From: Pseudoalteromonas luteoviolacea S2607
Lineage (GTDB): Bacteria; Pseudomonadota; Gammaproteobacteria; Enterobacterales; Alteromonadaceae
Length of the DNA: 64,000 nucleotides
Direction: 5' to 3'
Assembly (NCBI RefSeq): GCF_001625575.1
Contig: NZ_AUXV01000001.1
Span: 1 to 64,000, forward strand
Made by a program: the position numbers and the translations under genes. The notes beneath the pieces are model-generated. The model had not been told where the DNA came from and made no database searches. It was given only the letters and a program-made list of their open reading frames with translations. This document shows positions 11,101 to 18,243 of this stretch, piece after piece (the first letter of the stretch is position 1; every line of letters starts with the position of its first letter).

Positions 11101-13138
11101 TCCTAGTTGCTGATTGACCAGAGCTACTAGTATTAACTGCCGTAACCTCAACCAGCAGCTCTTTATTATGATCGGCAACTCGGGTATCGACTACAAATTG
11201 TTCTTCAATACCTGTGAAATCATCAATTGATTTGGATACAACACGAGTGCCTGCAATAGTCACCTCATATCGAAGTTGCTTAGTATCACTTAAGCCATAA
11301 ATTTTGACATGATACTGACCGATACGTTCACTATTAGGTGTAATTGAAATCCCCCCTATTTTAGGGGTTTCTGGGGTTGGATCTTCAATGTGCACCCCTG
11401 TTAATGACGTGCTGGCTGTACGACCATTATTATCGGTAGCAACAAGGGTAAAGGTTTTGTCTTGGCCAATATACTGTGGTGTAGTCAGCCACTTAACCGT
11501 AATTTCTTTTGGTTGCTGACTTGGATGTGGTAAGGCAATCACATCTCCTGGGTTGTGCATACCAGGCACTTGCAAACCTGTAACTTCACGACCGGTGGTA
11601 GGCCCCCCTTCATACAGCTTTAAAGAGGTGAGCGCCGTAGAAGATATACCTAATGCCGACAAACTGACCCCAATGGAGATTTCATCACCAACGTAGTACT
11701 TGTGCTGATTGCCACCTTGATTTGGTTGAGGTAAAACAAAATGAATGCCATAAAAATTACGGTATGTAACTTGAGTCAGCTTGCCTTTTCCATTAACGGC
11801 ATTCTTTTTTGCATACACAGTAAATACTTGGCTTGTTATTGTATTGTATGGGGTTCCCGTCAATGAGCTATATTCGACCTCATGCCTACAAACTGTATCA
11901 CTTAGGGAACATCGTTTGATAGGGTTTGAGCAGCCTGCATCGACTTCAACATTACCCGTACTGAACTGACATAAATAAAACGCTTCTAAGTTCTCAATAC
12001 TGTCTAACGTCGCTTCTAAGGTAATACTGTCTCCCACAAAAGGGCTGACATCACTATCTAGCCTGCGAATATTGGGCACTGCTGGTGTAACCGCTTTTGC
12101 GTAAACGCTAAGGATGTCGGAGGTATCGCTCTTTTTATCTATGGCCTGAACACGGATGTGCGAATGTGCATTCAACCTGTATTGTATTTTACAAGTCGCT
12201 GAATTTTTCTTTATATTGCACGCTTCATTATAACTCGTCACAGTGCTGAAATAATCACGCACGCTTTTTAAGCCTTGACCAACATCAACCAGAATATCAC
12301 TAAGACCATTTAAAACCGATTCATCACCGTCTGTTGCTGCAATGTTTATTGAAACTGTGCTGCCTAATGCAGCAAAGTGCGTATCGCCATCAGCGGTGCT
12401 ACCTGAGGTGCCATCAACATCAAAAGAAACAGTCGGTGGCGTATTTTTCTCACGAACAGTGACTTTAAATGAACCTTGAGTAGTATTCCCGAATCGATCT
12501 TTGGCAAAAATAGAAAACGTGTATTTTTTATCGATCTCTAAATTGCTTTTGGAAATGGTATAGCGACAAACATAAGTTGTTCCTTGAGGGGTAAGATGAC
12601 AGCTTTGCTTCTTTATAGCGTTTACAAACAAGGTCAGTTCAACAAGGTCTTTTCCTTCGTCATGAACCGTAAAACCGCCAGTGAGATCATGGTCGTTTAG
12701 ATGCTCATTGCTTAAGTCGGCATGTGTTGTATCAATCACTTGTGGTTTGGTAAGTGGAAGTACGTTTATTTGCCTTGTGCAGTTAGTGTCTAGAGACACT
12801 GCCTCCCTATCGTAACCTGTCTCCCGAAAACCATAAGATGTGGCATCTAACTCTGCGGTATAAACACCAACAGCAGGAAAACGGTATGAAATAACGTAAC
12901 TTTGAGTCTCATTTAGTGTTCCACTATTGTAAAGCGTATTATTTCCCCTTTTTATTTTGATAACCACATTGTCTTGTTGATCTTGTACGTCAGAGCCCAT
13001 AAATATGCGGCGCCCTTTTAAGGTCTTAACAACCGTATTTTCATCAACAATTGTATTCAGCACCGTGTTTTCGCATTGAGAAGCAAGCACGTTAAATGAC
13101 GTCAAAAGCAGTAGAAAGCAAGTTGTAATGAGTCTCAT
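2156..13138 (-). CDS. Giant exported SpvB/Rhs (YD-repeat) polymorphic toxin
   Basis: About 3,660 residues. The ATG at 13138 is preferred over an in-frame GTG-like start 15 bases upstream, because GAGGGA lies upstream and it begins a clear signal peptide (MRLITTCFLLLLTSFNVLA). Order of parts, with approximate residues: Ig/FN3/cadherin-like repeats 20-850; PQQ-like blades 920-1075; a DUF4214-like segment 1115-1245; an Asp-rich calcium-type motif DTDGDGLSD near 1262; SpvB domain 1425-1690 (GTASYNIPISVPAGITGVKP); FG-GAP/VCBS-type repeats 1730-2125 (DLQGDGKPEL, DINGDGYVDL); YD repeats 2400-3180; Rhs core near 3265-3310 (YDADTGRFMQADPF, NNPLSYTDPSG); pre-toxin segment 3400-3505 (GGKFGHGFVSAG); unique tip of about 150 residues. 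The family forms a hollow shell that encapsulates and auto-cleaves the tip. Sec export rather than a PAAR/VgrG-linked N-terminus argues against T6SS loading. It overlaps the upstream partner by ATGA. Confidence 0.9.
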   Translation of the reverse strand: MRLITTCFLLLLTSFNVLASQCENTVLNTIVDENTVVKTLKGRRIFMGSDVQDQQDNVVIKIKRGNNTLYNSGTLNETQSYVISYRFPAVGVYTAELDATSYGFRETGYDREAVSLDTNCTRQINVLPLTKPQVIDTTHADLSNEHLNDHDLTGGFTVHDEGKDLVELTLFVNAIKKQSCHLTPQGTTYVCRYTISKSNLEIDKKYTFSIFAKDRFGNTTQGSFKVTVREKNTPPTVSFDVDGTSGSTADGDTHFAALGSTVSINIAATDGDESVLNGLSDILVDVGQGLKSVRDYFSTVTSYNEACNIKKNSATCKIQYRLNAHSHIRVQAIDKKSDTSDILSVYAKAVTPAVPNIRRLDSDVSPFVGDSITLEATLDSIENLEAFYLCQFSTGNVEVDAGCSNPIKRCSLSDTVCRHEVEYSSLTGTPYNTITSQVFTVYAKKNAVNGKGKLTQVTYRNFYGIHFVLPQPNQGGNQHKYYVGDEISIGVSLSALGISSTALTSLKLYEGGPTTGREVTGLQVPGMHNPGDVIALPHPSQQPKEITVKWLTTPQYIGQDKTFTLVATDNNGRTASTSLTGVHIEDPTPETPKIGGISITPNSERIGQYHVKIYGLSDTKQLRYEVTIAGTRVVSKSIDDFTGIEEQFVVDTRVADHNKELLVEVTAVNTSSSGQSATRTLVSLPERIINHEMAPHSPVFEGPPTQAGGPYKIKWKANTDGVTSRYKLKYWSGLPHDKANVVPLELNLSSDLSTEFTVTNLAFGRYTYQVTACNSQDNCVDGQQVTVEHIAPIFSAAEIPDCTATVIEAIDEARANNEVPDPQAYTFTLKAQGVGFNPNTSHLYVRIRKTGQSFRVGATATANSVNATVSERVCRGYLNGGLALTITNAVEHNEKELKSHIVIDKTGSEYRPDLTGREYSVSDNLYLYSGSKKGLRAHKFNPEYGLTFAWESQFESTLPSEVIAKPLVESQGTTDYIYVGSLNHRFYKVTHDQMQPIPNNRVLTDWVLNTRGPILAQANIDEHRNLYVGSMDESLYSVNAQSGNIQWQYVFPGSGGIVSQPTVSGSGRIYVTTKDGELNIIDDRLIDAQALKWEYIDALSILFADEIAIWEHSQWHPDQSHVELAGLARAVYVLLQRAPSKKELSFLAFLLAEGHPYNEIINALINANPALAYANDVAFISTFFNYLLGEAAADISLNGGELGSGNQTYWVAQLEAGVTRADVVLALLSAARNQYDDAINSLLYYLYDFCLASHACTYDFDTDGDGLSDRVEAELNTNPIDPSDGLVAPTIEVIDNGDGDVSVNASTSGLVHTYQLFLEHLPQSYKLSEEFQADTQAQDNLTTVFKQLGNGVYHFKSKACVEVSTQFNGHHVQCSNDYSNEVRLEVSNSAIEWPISVNLPNTQAGKQALDNYKLLEHISLQPTVGEFRVTESGTASYNIPISVPAGITGVKPSVSLSYNSLAPDGTVALGWNLNAVSSISRCRQTKAQDGQFKGLTLSEEDRFCLDGQRLISRGQHTHNGELNGATILDEYVTEIDSQQVVYQVTKNGTKWFVIKGKDGSTKHYGTSALSRVVLHEGTNQAVTLSWMINKVEDNLGHEDTSINYVYTNEVGTSKLEFGERLLSEIKYSGNRVEFSYSLGNIRSRNYVDEARLEQRARLSSITVKNHKGQELSTYELDFEAASNGVRLLKQVQQCRGYACRKPIKFEYNSFASDLTFDARSTVVESEVAALTMADLQGDGKPELITLVRKDAGQKLYRLCVYQGNTFQRPEELSCQNITRHDDHESVVMTAADLDQDGKYSLIVNTRSTHSGEVGAKYWAEYELSSDNLLQQKNTQLSWSAQWYMREVKLADINGDGYVDLIFKLKNDDVNLYTRVWDVTDAHFGGQTTLYTTNPNKGFDSRGDFTEKATDWQAVDLNFDGLADIVALQCDSQNRCSDDEAKRITVHYNQGSQPDNSFNKFSAHDVAYEGKIENLMSADVNGDGLVDIIYLATDWSSNDIKRWKVLINRASSKEAFESELSIQAYSERFKTGTVSEHIPPLVADLDKDGKTELYFKSGTENSWHMYEWSPIDTGMNGEYVSFEHASNNAFSASLDHEKGHYAFFADYNNDGVPDLLIKDQQGVHVKYNLGQSPTEGLLKEISQGYNNKSTITYGLMTNREIYRDLEGDLAFDAAQFEKDGLSVTKVIGAMPLVHYVKTDSPSTHNSAARNKVTYLYQGARAQFGGRGMLGFKALTTKTVKQGTNDNAGTVFTTTTRYHQAFPLTGMPYSTVKLMGNDTVISEARNSYSAAPVAQKGSTQSYRVFNALSRECTAIVNTDLSIDIHTCTKTNMSQDAFANVTKLNVNTYKISDAYMHNFVASGTTAVAAKSVLTINEYGDTDEYKKYGRLTHSTVTTKVPNRETITRSSDFSYYPKGTAGGGFHLMLFEEVIGKGLGCEYELTKRHSYDRFGNQIKLTTSNSGCSVEETETRTTESFYSADGRYVNYTEQSSSKTGTLKIRGVEAAANERNAFGSPTKTKDVHGVVRETQFDAFGGAVGQYTSTGAQSLSYYSACEGGDVCAAQFNKEVNGELVEVQYLDRLGRVYRTSQIDVTGQWLSHTTKFDVFGRVIEVQSPGAQSVTTYYDVLDRVIKIHDANNDTITSSVVNGLSSTTTVSGTDFEDQTKASTSNILGEVVSATENNGQAVEFAYYADGSKKEVISLAESATNASLMRVTYDALGRKASQKDADRGDWSYTYNAFGELITQTDARGVVLTNTYDGFGRKTKQAQFTPTDNIVDEGASEWVYGDTADTAHLLIYTKQGEGWQQYYYYDTFGRSAAVLTSLDNAQACDTKVTFNALSNDLRITDDAMANPLISKCVIQQTAYDQFGRVAIQFDDYRRLDGEGSKYVDARGVAIEYAYGQVLAKTEAREGREGQTYYRIVNTNERGQVTEYRKGSVTMLVGYDAKGMLSSIHSKSHVYIQADSYRFDSVGNLIARAQIGMNERTYQYDSLNRVLGVNNVNLFTYSSSGNLEEKSDYRILDTPACNGSNVEIINKWHNTYGENDNPLHALTSRTRLAVPLCNAAPSSIGAAAANHTVDLEVFTYDKNGNETSVTDGVNNIRSITYSARNKAFEIKAKGEAVTFYYDVNNQRYKRTEAHQTIYYVGTLQLTIPNDESKDKVINRYIGNDAQQIYFGTGLSKTKWMFTDHQGSIIAITNSSSKLLKRYAYGIFGKQSEVTETQAEIDAHYANLSTLTVFDSVPNNFKAYTGHEPVTLGGEKRIIHMNGRIYDADTGRFMQADPFVQAPTNLQNYNRYSYVLNNPLSYTDPSGYLFKPLKKFKRNLIRGAVKVFGPEVVSIAGNIASLGCLVWAPVCAGAWNYEFTRAMGGSSSQAFKAGLTAAATTYAFQYISEHFSAANVQNVDDVVFGGAQYGDYVDFGGNLLTKGQVAAQITAHATVGGIAAVVSGGKFGHGFVSAGVTKGVGGVFLPGGADLKFNQIVKGTVISAIIGGTVSEITGGKFANGARTGAMQYLFNQVQKSIHNNHNSTKIANGKSHHISVPRCATSECLMYQANFNYDDPYIRDYFNDLHRDFKTSVSQLVSKIAIMFPTNRAIFFFGGAVATEQAVVDQDFTGVIGFGLGIRTSGALMKNGVEQVPAGAAGNIASDQVGQHLQMDFTKDD

Positions 13139-14607
13139 AGTGAATCCCTCCACACAACTTGGAGTTCTTGTACGGCTTGCGTCTCCGCCTGCACTTTTGT
13201 ATTTTGAGTGCCTTCATCCTCTCCTTTTTCGCCGCTAAACCAGCGACTCATGGTGTTAAATACCGACATCTCGGACTCGGATGATTGAGTTTCTGGGACA
13301 TGAACGCCAATCAAATCTTTGTCTTGTTGAATAATAAATTGCGGATGATATGACGGGTAGTCGAGGTTCATCACAAGTGTGGGCGTGATCGATATTCCTA
13401 GTGTAGTATCGATGCTCCCCCTAATAGAAAACCGCCGTTTAACTTGCAAATCGTTGACTGGGTCAAGTACTTCAACCATTCCATTTTCATGAAAAATGTA
13501 CAAGCCAGATTCGATTTCACGCCTATTACTGCTAAAAGAGTGTGCAAACTGTCTTACCGATTCAAAAAAGCTCGGGTTAGTATCTGTATTTACGGCATTA
13601 ACTAAAACTGGACTCGCCAATAGGCTGCTCGATACTTTGTTTGTGCATACTTTACCTAATGCATCTTGCCACCTTATACGGCACACTCTTCCCGTGCTGT
13701 CATAGTAACTTTCGGTAAAGTATAAAAAATCACCATCTATCAAAGGCGCATTGTTTACTGCGCCTTCCAGTTCAATATGCCACTGATAGGCCCAATCTAT
13801 TTCTTGATTATGATTTATTGTTGCTTTGTAAAAGACCAGTAGCCCATCGTGAGTTGAAAATATCAGGTTATCTTGGTATTCAATGATAGATTTTTCGATA
13901 ATATCTAGGTCTGTTTCATAGAGGGGTTGTTTGTAGTTGCTCCTCACGCCTGATAACTTTATTGGCAATTTTGGCGCTGTTGTCGCTATCAAACTTTTAT
14001 CAACAAACTCACCATTAAAGCCTGTCGCACGCAAAGTGATCTGAGAAAGTTGCTTTATACGTGTTGTAAATTCACCTTGTATGGGGTGTAAGCCATCTAT
14101 GCGCCTCACCACTGTGCTGCCTTCGATGACTAATAACGTCAGGCTAGTGGCACCTTCGACAAACCAACTTACTTGAATTGCACCTTGACTGTCTGATTTC
14201 GCATTGTTTGTATAAAACGCTGGAACATGAAGAGGTTTTTGAATTGGACGATTATTTGTCTGCCACTGTGCACATCCATACCTATTACACCCTCTTACTC
14301 TAAAGGGCCCTGTTATTCCCACTTGGCGGTAGTAAGGTAGTAAAAGTCTATCACTACTGGATTTCCACTCTCCCTGTGACAAATATTGTAACTGATAGTA
14401 CTGCGCCTCATGGGTGGGTGACCACGCTATTTCAGTTACATTTTCACTGCTTTTAAATGATAAGAGTTTTACCGTCTCTGGACTTTTTTCAATCGGGACC
14501 AATATTGTTGTCCCGCCAGTATTAATTGGGATGTAAGCTTGTTCGAAAGAGGCGCTCGCGGGTATACCATACATATATAAAATAAAAACAAATAAAACCC
14601 TGTTCAT
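13135..14607 (-). CDS. Exported FN3/PQQ-like partner encoded upstream of the Rhs toxin
   Basis: 490 residues. The ATG at 14607 is chosen over the in-frame GTG at 14613 because AGGGAG lies 5 bases before it. A signal peptide is visible (MNRVLFVFILYMYGIPASA). Residues 45-110 resemble an FN3-type unit (ITGPFRVRGCNRYGCAQW), with a second Ig-like unit near 130-205. From about 235 onward come beta-propeller-like, PQQ-style strands (NLIFSTHDGLLVFYK, NAPLIDGDFLYFTES). The C-terminus is Glu/Gln-rich and of low complexity. Its stop overlaps the rhs start (ATGA), so the two are translationally coupled. The domain mix copies the N-terminal third of the Rhs protein, so it may be a surface scaffold or export/display partner. 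That role is inference. Confidence 0.75.
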   Translation of the reverse strand: MNRVLFVFILYMYGIPASASFEQAYIPINTGGTTILVPIEKSPETVKLLSFKSSENVTEIAWSPTHEAQYYQLQYLSQGEWKSSSDRLLLPYYRQVGITGPFRVRGCNRYGCAQWQTNNRPIQKPLHVPAFYTNNAKSDSQGAIQVSWFVEGATSLTLLVIEGSTVVRRIDGLHPIQGEFTTRIKQLSQITLRATGFNGEFVDKSLIATTAPKLPIKLSGVRSNYKQPLYETDLDIIEKSIIEYQDNLIFSTHDGLLVFYKATINHNQEIDWAYQWHIELEGAVNNAPLIDGDFLYFTESYYDSTGRVCRIRWQDALGKVCTNKVSSSLLASPVLVNAVNTDTNPSFFESVRQFAHSFSSNRREIESGLYIFHENGMVEVLDPVNDLQVKRRFSIRGSIDTTLGISITPTLVMNLDYPSYHPQFIIQQDKDLIGVHVPETQSSESEMSVFNTMSRWFSGEKGEDEGTQNTKVQAETQAVQELQVVWRDSL

Positions 14608-14856
14608 TTTCACTCCCTAAAAATGACGAATCTAAGAGTTTTATAATATAGTGATAAAAATACCTCTTCAACCAAATAAAACAACATAAAAATTAAATTT
14701 ATAATATTTTATTAACACAGTTAAAGCACCTCATATGTGTTAATAACTTATACGAGTAACGCTATTTCCTATAAAAATATTAATATACAAACCCGTTTTA
14801 ATAGTAGGTACATATAAATACATAATGCCAAAAACCACTTGCGAGCAGTACATAAC

Positions 14857-14894
14857 AAAGTTAGTATATAACAAATTCGTTATGTACTAACTTT
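14857..14894. promoter_or_regulatory. 38-base palindromic operator ahead of the arsenic operon
   Basis: AAAGTTAGTA pairs with TACTAACTTT at the outside and ATAAC-AAATTC-GTTAT at the centre, with one mismatched pair between the two arms. It ends 16 bases before the GTG of the ArsC-ArsR gene. ArsR-family repressors bind A+T-rich inverted repeats of this kind, so autoregulation by the encoded ArsR domain is likely. The rest of the 14608-14856 gap is A+T-rich and shows nothing else I can name. Confidence 0.6.
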
Positions 14895-14910
14895 TGATAG
14901 AGGCGTTGAT

Positions 14911-15684
14911 GTGAAAGTTTTGTTTTTATGTACAGAAAATTCAGCGAGATCTCTCATGGCTGAAGTGCTTTTAAAGCACCATGGCAAAGGGAAATACGAA
15001 GTATATAGTGCTGGTACAGAGCCTAGCGGTGCAGATCCCCGTACTCTAGCTGCTATTGAGCACTTTGGGCTCAATGCTGACGGGTTGAAATCGCAGCACA
15101 TCGACGAGTTTGCCAACATGCATTTTGATTACGTGATCACTTTATGTCATAGCGCCTCTAAAGAATGTGAAGGTCGCGTCAATGGTCTAAACTGCCTAGC
15201 ATGGGATATCAGCGAACCTAAGTCTCGTCAGTGCGACAACCCCTTCGAAAAAACCTTACAAGAAATCAACGAAAAGATTCAAACCTTGTTGTTTGAGCAA
15301 TCGACACAACAACCAACGACAAGCTCAGCCTCCGTGACACCCACGGCTTTTTACAAAGCACTGGCAGATGAAACTCGACTGAAAACCCTACTTATCATTG
15401 CTGTTGAAAAAGAGGCGTGTGTTTGCGAGTTGATGACCGCTTTAGATGAGCCTAGCCAACCTAAAGTATCTCGTCATTTGGCCCAATTGAGAAAAACAGG
15501 CATTTTGTCCGACAGAAAGTATCATCAATGGGTGTTCTATTCCCTCAACCCCACTTTGCCTGAATGGATGAAACACACCATTACTTCAACCGTCATCAAT
15601 GAGCCCCATTTCATAGAGAAAGAGCTGGCTCGGCTTACCGCAATGGGTGATCGCCCGACTCGTTTTTCTAATTTGTGCAGTTAA
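14911..15684 (+). CDS. ArsC-ArsR fusion: arsenate-reductase-like phosphatase domain fused to arsenic repressor
   Basis: 257 residues from a GTG, with GAGG 7 bases upstream. Residues 1-130 are a low-molecular-weight PTP-type arsenate reductase domain with the P-loop CTENSAR (CX5R) at residues 7-13 and further cysteines in '[10 protein letters not shown]'. After a Ser/Thr/Gln linker (about 130-145), residues 148-250 are an ArsR winged helix: [12 protein letters not shown], the metal-site motif EACVCELM, and recognition helix [18 protein letters not shown]. The usual LMW-PTP CTGNSCRS loop is altered (E for G, A for C), so reductase activity should not be assumed. First gene of the ars operon, next to the palindrome at 14857-14894. 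ArsC-ArsR fusions are known. Confidence 0.88.
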   Translation: MKVLFLCTENSARSLMAEVLLKHHGKGKYEVYSAGTEPSGADPRTLAAIEHFGLNADGLKSQHIDEFANMHFDYVITLCHSASKECEGRVNGLNCLAWDISEPKSRQCDNPFEKTLQEINEKIQTLLFEQSTQQPTTSSASVTPTAFYKALADETRLKTLLIIAVEKEACVCELMTALDEPSQPKVSRHLAQLRKTGILSDRKYHQWVFYSLNPTLPEWMKHTITSTVINEPHFIEKELARLTAMGDRPTRFSNLCS

Positions 15685-15694
15685 GAGGCTTTTA

Positions 15695-16717
15695 ATGGGC
15701 ATATTTGAACGATATTTATCTGTCTGGGTCGCGGCTAGCATAGTCATTGGTGTAGGACTTGGAGTGATATACCCGCCCTTGTTTGAGCTCGTCGCCTCGT
15801 TGACTGTGGCAAATGTAAATTTAGTCGTCGCACTGTTTATATGGGTCATGATCTACCCGATGATGGTGCAAATAGATTTTTCAACAATTAAAGAAGTGGG
15901 TAAAAACCCGCAAGGTTTGATACTTACCATAGTAATTAACTGGCTAGTAAAACCATTTACCATGGCCGCGCTTGGTTGGCTGTTTTTTGAGGGGATATTC
16001 GCCAGTTATGTATCCGCAGAAACAGCTCAAGAATACATCGCGGGTATGATTTTATTGGGTGTGGCGCCTTGCACTGCCATGGTGTTTGTATGGTCCCAAC
16101 TCACCAAAGGTGATGCAAACTATACCTTGGTGCAGGTATCCGTGAATGATGTGATCATGATATTTGCTTTCGCCCCAATTGCAGGGTTGCTTCTTGGCGT
16201 ATCAGACATCCAAGTGCCTTGGAATACGCTATTTATCTCAGTCGTTCTTTACGTCTTGCTACCACTTATAGCTGGTATTTTTACTCGGAAAAAGTTAAAT
16301 AGCTCAGGCAAGCATGAAGAGGTAATCAACGCATTGCTAGCCAAACTTAAGCCCTTTTCTGTCATTGGTTTACTTGCAACCGTCGTTTTACTGTTTGGTT
16401 TTCAAGCCAATACGATTATTTCACAACCACTCAATATCGTACTTATTGCAATCCCTTTAATTTTGCAAACTTACGGTATTTTCTTGATTGCTTATTTTGC
16501 TGCACTCAAACTCAAGCTAAAACATAACATTGCTGCTCCAGCTTGTTTGATAGGCACTTCAAATTTTTTTGAATTAGCAGTCGCAGTCGCAATTTCTTTG
16601 TTTGGTTTACATTCAGGTGCGGCACTGGCTACTGTGGTAGGTGTATTAGTTGAAGTACCTATCATGTTATCGCTGGTTGCTATCGTGAACAAAACCAAGC
16701 ACTGGTTTAACCCCTAA
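15695..16717 (+). CDS. acr3: Acr3-type arsenite efflux permease
   Basis: 340 residues from the ATG at 15695, which has AGAGG 6-7 bases upstream; an upstream in-frame start would lie inside the previous gene. It has about ten transmembrane helices and family-typical segments: '[13 protein letters not shown]' in the first third, '[12 protein letters not shown]' carrying the conserved cysteine of the arsenite path, '[14 protein letters not shown]', and '[18 protein letters not shown]' near residue 295. The length matches Acr3 (about 340-360). It removes arsenite made by arsenate reduction. It lies 10 bases after the ArsC-ArsR gene, in the same operon. Confidence 0.93.
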   Translation: MGIFERYLSVWVAASIVIGVGLGVIYPPLFELVASLTVANVNLVVALFIWVMIYPMMVQIDFSTIKEVGKNPQGLILTIVINWLVKPFTMAALGWLFFEGIFASYVSAETAQEYIAGMILLGVAPCTAMVFVWSQLTKGDANYTLVQVSVNDVIMIFAFAPIAGLLLGVSDIQVPWNTLFISVVLYVLLPLIAGIFTRKKLNSSGKHEEVINALLAKLKPFSVIGLLATVVLLFGFQANTIISQPLNIVLIAIPLILQTYGIFLIAYFAALKLKLKHNIAAPACLIGTSNFFELAVAVAISLFGLHSGAALATVVGVLVEVPIMLSLVAIVNKTKHWFNP

Positions 16718-16738
16718 TTTTTTGATTGAGAGATCCAT

Positions 16739-17227
16739 ATGCAAACTCACCCTTTTGATAAATTAACGCTGGATGACGGAACAACGTTTATCTTTACGCC
16801 CTGCCCAGGCACAAAGGAAGTAGCGCTGGAAGCTTCAGTGAATCACTTGAAAGACGCGGGTGCACAAGCGATAGTTACATTGATGTACGACACTGAGATG
16901 CAAAAAAATAACGCAGAAAAGTTGCCTGCGGTCTGCGAGAAACTGGGGGTGCAATGGTTGCAATTACCTCTACCGGACGACGATGCACCGAATGCCGACT
17001 TTACACATGCGTACCAAACCAATATCTCTGCGATTATGTCAATATTAGAGCAAAAAGGCACAATTGCCGTGCATTGCAAAGGAGGCTCTGGCCGAACTGG
17101 GCTCGTCATTGGCCTATTCATGAAACAGCTTGGTTATGACCAGTCACAAATCATAAGCAAAGTGCAACAGATCAGGCCAAAAGCGTTAAAACACCCTACA
17201 CAATTGGCGTTTTTTAACGCTTTCTAG
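16739..17227 (+). CDS. CDKN3-like dual-specificity / tyrosine phosphatase in the ars operon
   Basis: 162 residues. The PTP signature HCKGGSGRTG (about residues 118-127) gives the catalytic Cys and the phosphate-binding Arg. An acidic run, PLPDDDAP, about 35 residues earlier may supply the general acid. There are no membrane segments. It follows acr3 by 21 bases in the same direction, so it is probably co-transcribed. Phosphatases of this family recur in ars operons of marine proteobacteria, but their substrate is unsettled. It may handle arsenylated substrates or act as an alternative reductase, given the non-canonical P-loop of the ArsC domain (inference). Confidence 0.8.
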   Translation: MQTHPFDKLTLDDGTTFIFTPCPGTKEVALEASVNHLKDAGAQAIVTLMYDTEMQKNNAEKLPAVCEKLGVQWLQLPLPDDDAPNADFTHAYQTNISAIMSILEQKGTIAVHCKGGSGRTGLVIGLFMKQLGYDQSQIISKVQQIRPKALKHPTQLAFFNAF

Positions 17228-17239
17228 CCCCGCATAACT

Positions 17240-17259
17240 GTGAGTGTGTATACACTCAC
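17240..17259. terminator. Hairpin between convergent phosphatase and LysR genes
   Basis: GTGAGTGT-gtat-ACACTCAC, an 8-base perfect stem directly before the LysR stop codon and 12 bases after the phosphatase stop. No U-tract is evident on either side, so termination activity is uncertain. Confidence 0.4.
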
Positions 17260-18141
17260 TCAGCTATTCATGGCCTGCTGCATGTGTTCAATAAAGCGTT
17301 TTACTTTTACAGGCAAGTGCTTTCTACCTGAGTAAAACGCGTTTAAAACCAAGTCTTCAGGCTCATCATCTATACTCACTTTAATCAGTTTTCCAGACTC
17401 GAGCTCTGCCTGACAGGCATGTAATGGTAGTAACGCAAACCCAACGCCCCTCAAAGCAGCTGATTTTGCCATATGACCACTGTTTACCCTAAATCGTGAA
17501 TGCACACTAAGTGTAGTGTTACTTTTAAATCGCCAAGGTAGACCCTGCATAACAGAATGCGTTGTAATACAAGGCTGTTTAGCTAGCGCGGCATGTGTGT
17601 TGATCTTTGTATTTCCGTTAAGTAACTGAGGCGCCGCAACGACACAGCTTGGCCAGCGAATGATTTCCTTTGCGACCCACCCAGAGTCTTCTAGTTGCCC
17701 TCGGTTAAAAGTCAGCACCACATCAAAACCATCCATGAGCCCTTCTTTAGGGTTAAGCTGCGTATCACAGCTCACTTGAAGTTGTGGGTGACTTGCAGCA
17801 AATTCTGCAATGATATCAGCCATAAAAGGCAAATCAGGCGTCATCACTCTTAAATGACCAGTCACTATCTCACTGCCTAGTTTGGCAACCTCCAACGCTT
17901 CCTCTATTGCCATTAGATTTGGCGTTAAAGATTCAAATAACACAGTACCCGCAATGGTTGGGTGTATTCTTCGTGTCGTACGCTCCATTAGGCGCACATT
18001 TAACTGCGCTTCTAATTGCGCTAGGTGCCGACTTACGCTGGAAGTCGGTATATGTAGTTTTTCGGCCGCTAACTTAATACTGCCGCTTTCAAATATCGCT
18101 TTAAAACTCACTAACCATTTTATTTCTATGTCTTCAAGCAC
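17260..18141 (-). CDS. LysR-family regulator, divergent from the FAD monooxygenase gene
   Basis: 293 residues. The N-terminal winged helix-turn-helix spans residues 5-65 ([31 protein letters not shown], quoted in parts: [27 protein letters not shown]). The effector-binding domain follows from about 90. The sequence is of the type with ERTTRRIHPT after the HTH, common among regulators of small oxidoreductase genes. It lies divergent to, and about 100 bases from, the monooxygenase gene, which is its likely target. Two copies of a shared heptamer, in opposite orientation, lie between them (18159-18196). Confidence 0.9.
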   Translation of the reverse strand: MLEDIEIKWLVSFKAIFESGSIKLAAEKLHIPTSSVSRHLAQLEAQLNVRLMERTTRRIHPTIAGTVLFESLTPNLMAIEEALEVAKLGSEIVTGHLRVMTPDLPFMADIIAEFAASHPQLQVSCDTQLNPKEGLMDGFDVVLTFNRGQLEDSGWVAKEIIRWPSCVVAAPQLLNGNTKINTHAALAKQPCITTHSVMQGLPWRFKSNTTLSVHSRFRVNSGHMAKSAALRGVGFALLPLHACQAELESGKLIKVSIDDEPEDLVLNAFYSGRKHLPVKVKRFIEHMQQAMNS

Positions 18142-18158
18142 TCAAACTATCTCACCAA

Positions 18159-18196
18159 ATGGGATTATTAAACTCAAAATAGCATATTTATCCCAT
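18159..18196. promoter_or_regulatory. Inverted ATGGGAT / ATCCCAT heptamers, putative LysR operator
   Basis: ATGGGAT at 18159-18165 and ATCCCAT at 18190-18196 lie in the divergent promoter region. The same heptamer forms a compact palindrome in another LysR-controlled divergent region at 26109-26124. Confidence 0.4.
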
Positions 18197-18243
18197 TATT
18201 GGTGTTTGAAATAATTAGACCAACAACCAAATGAGGATCATGT

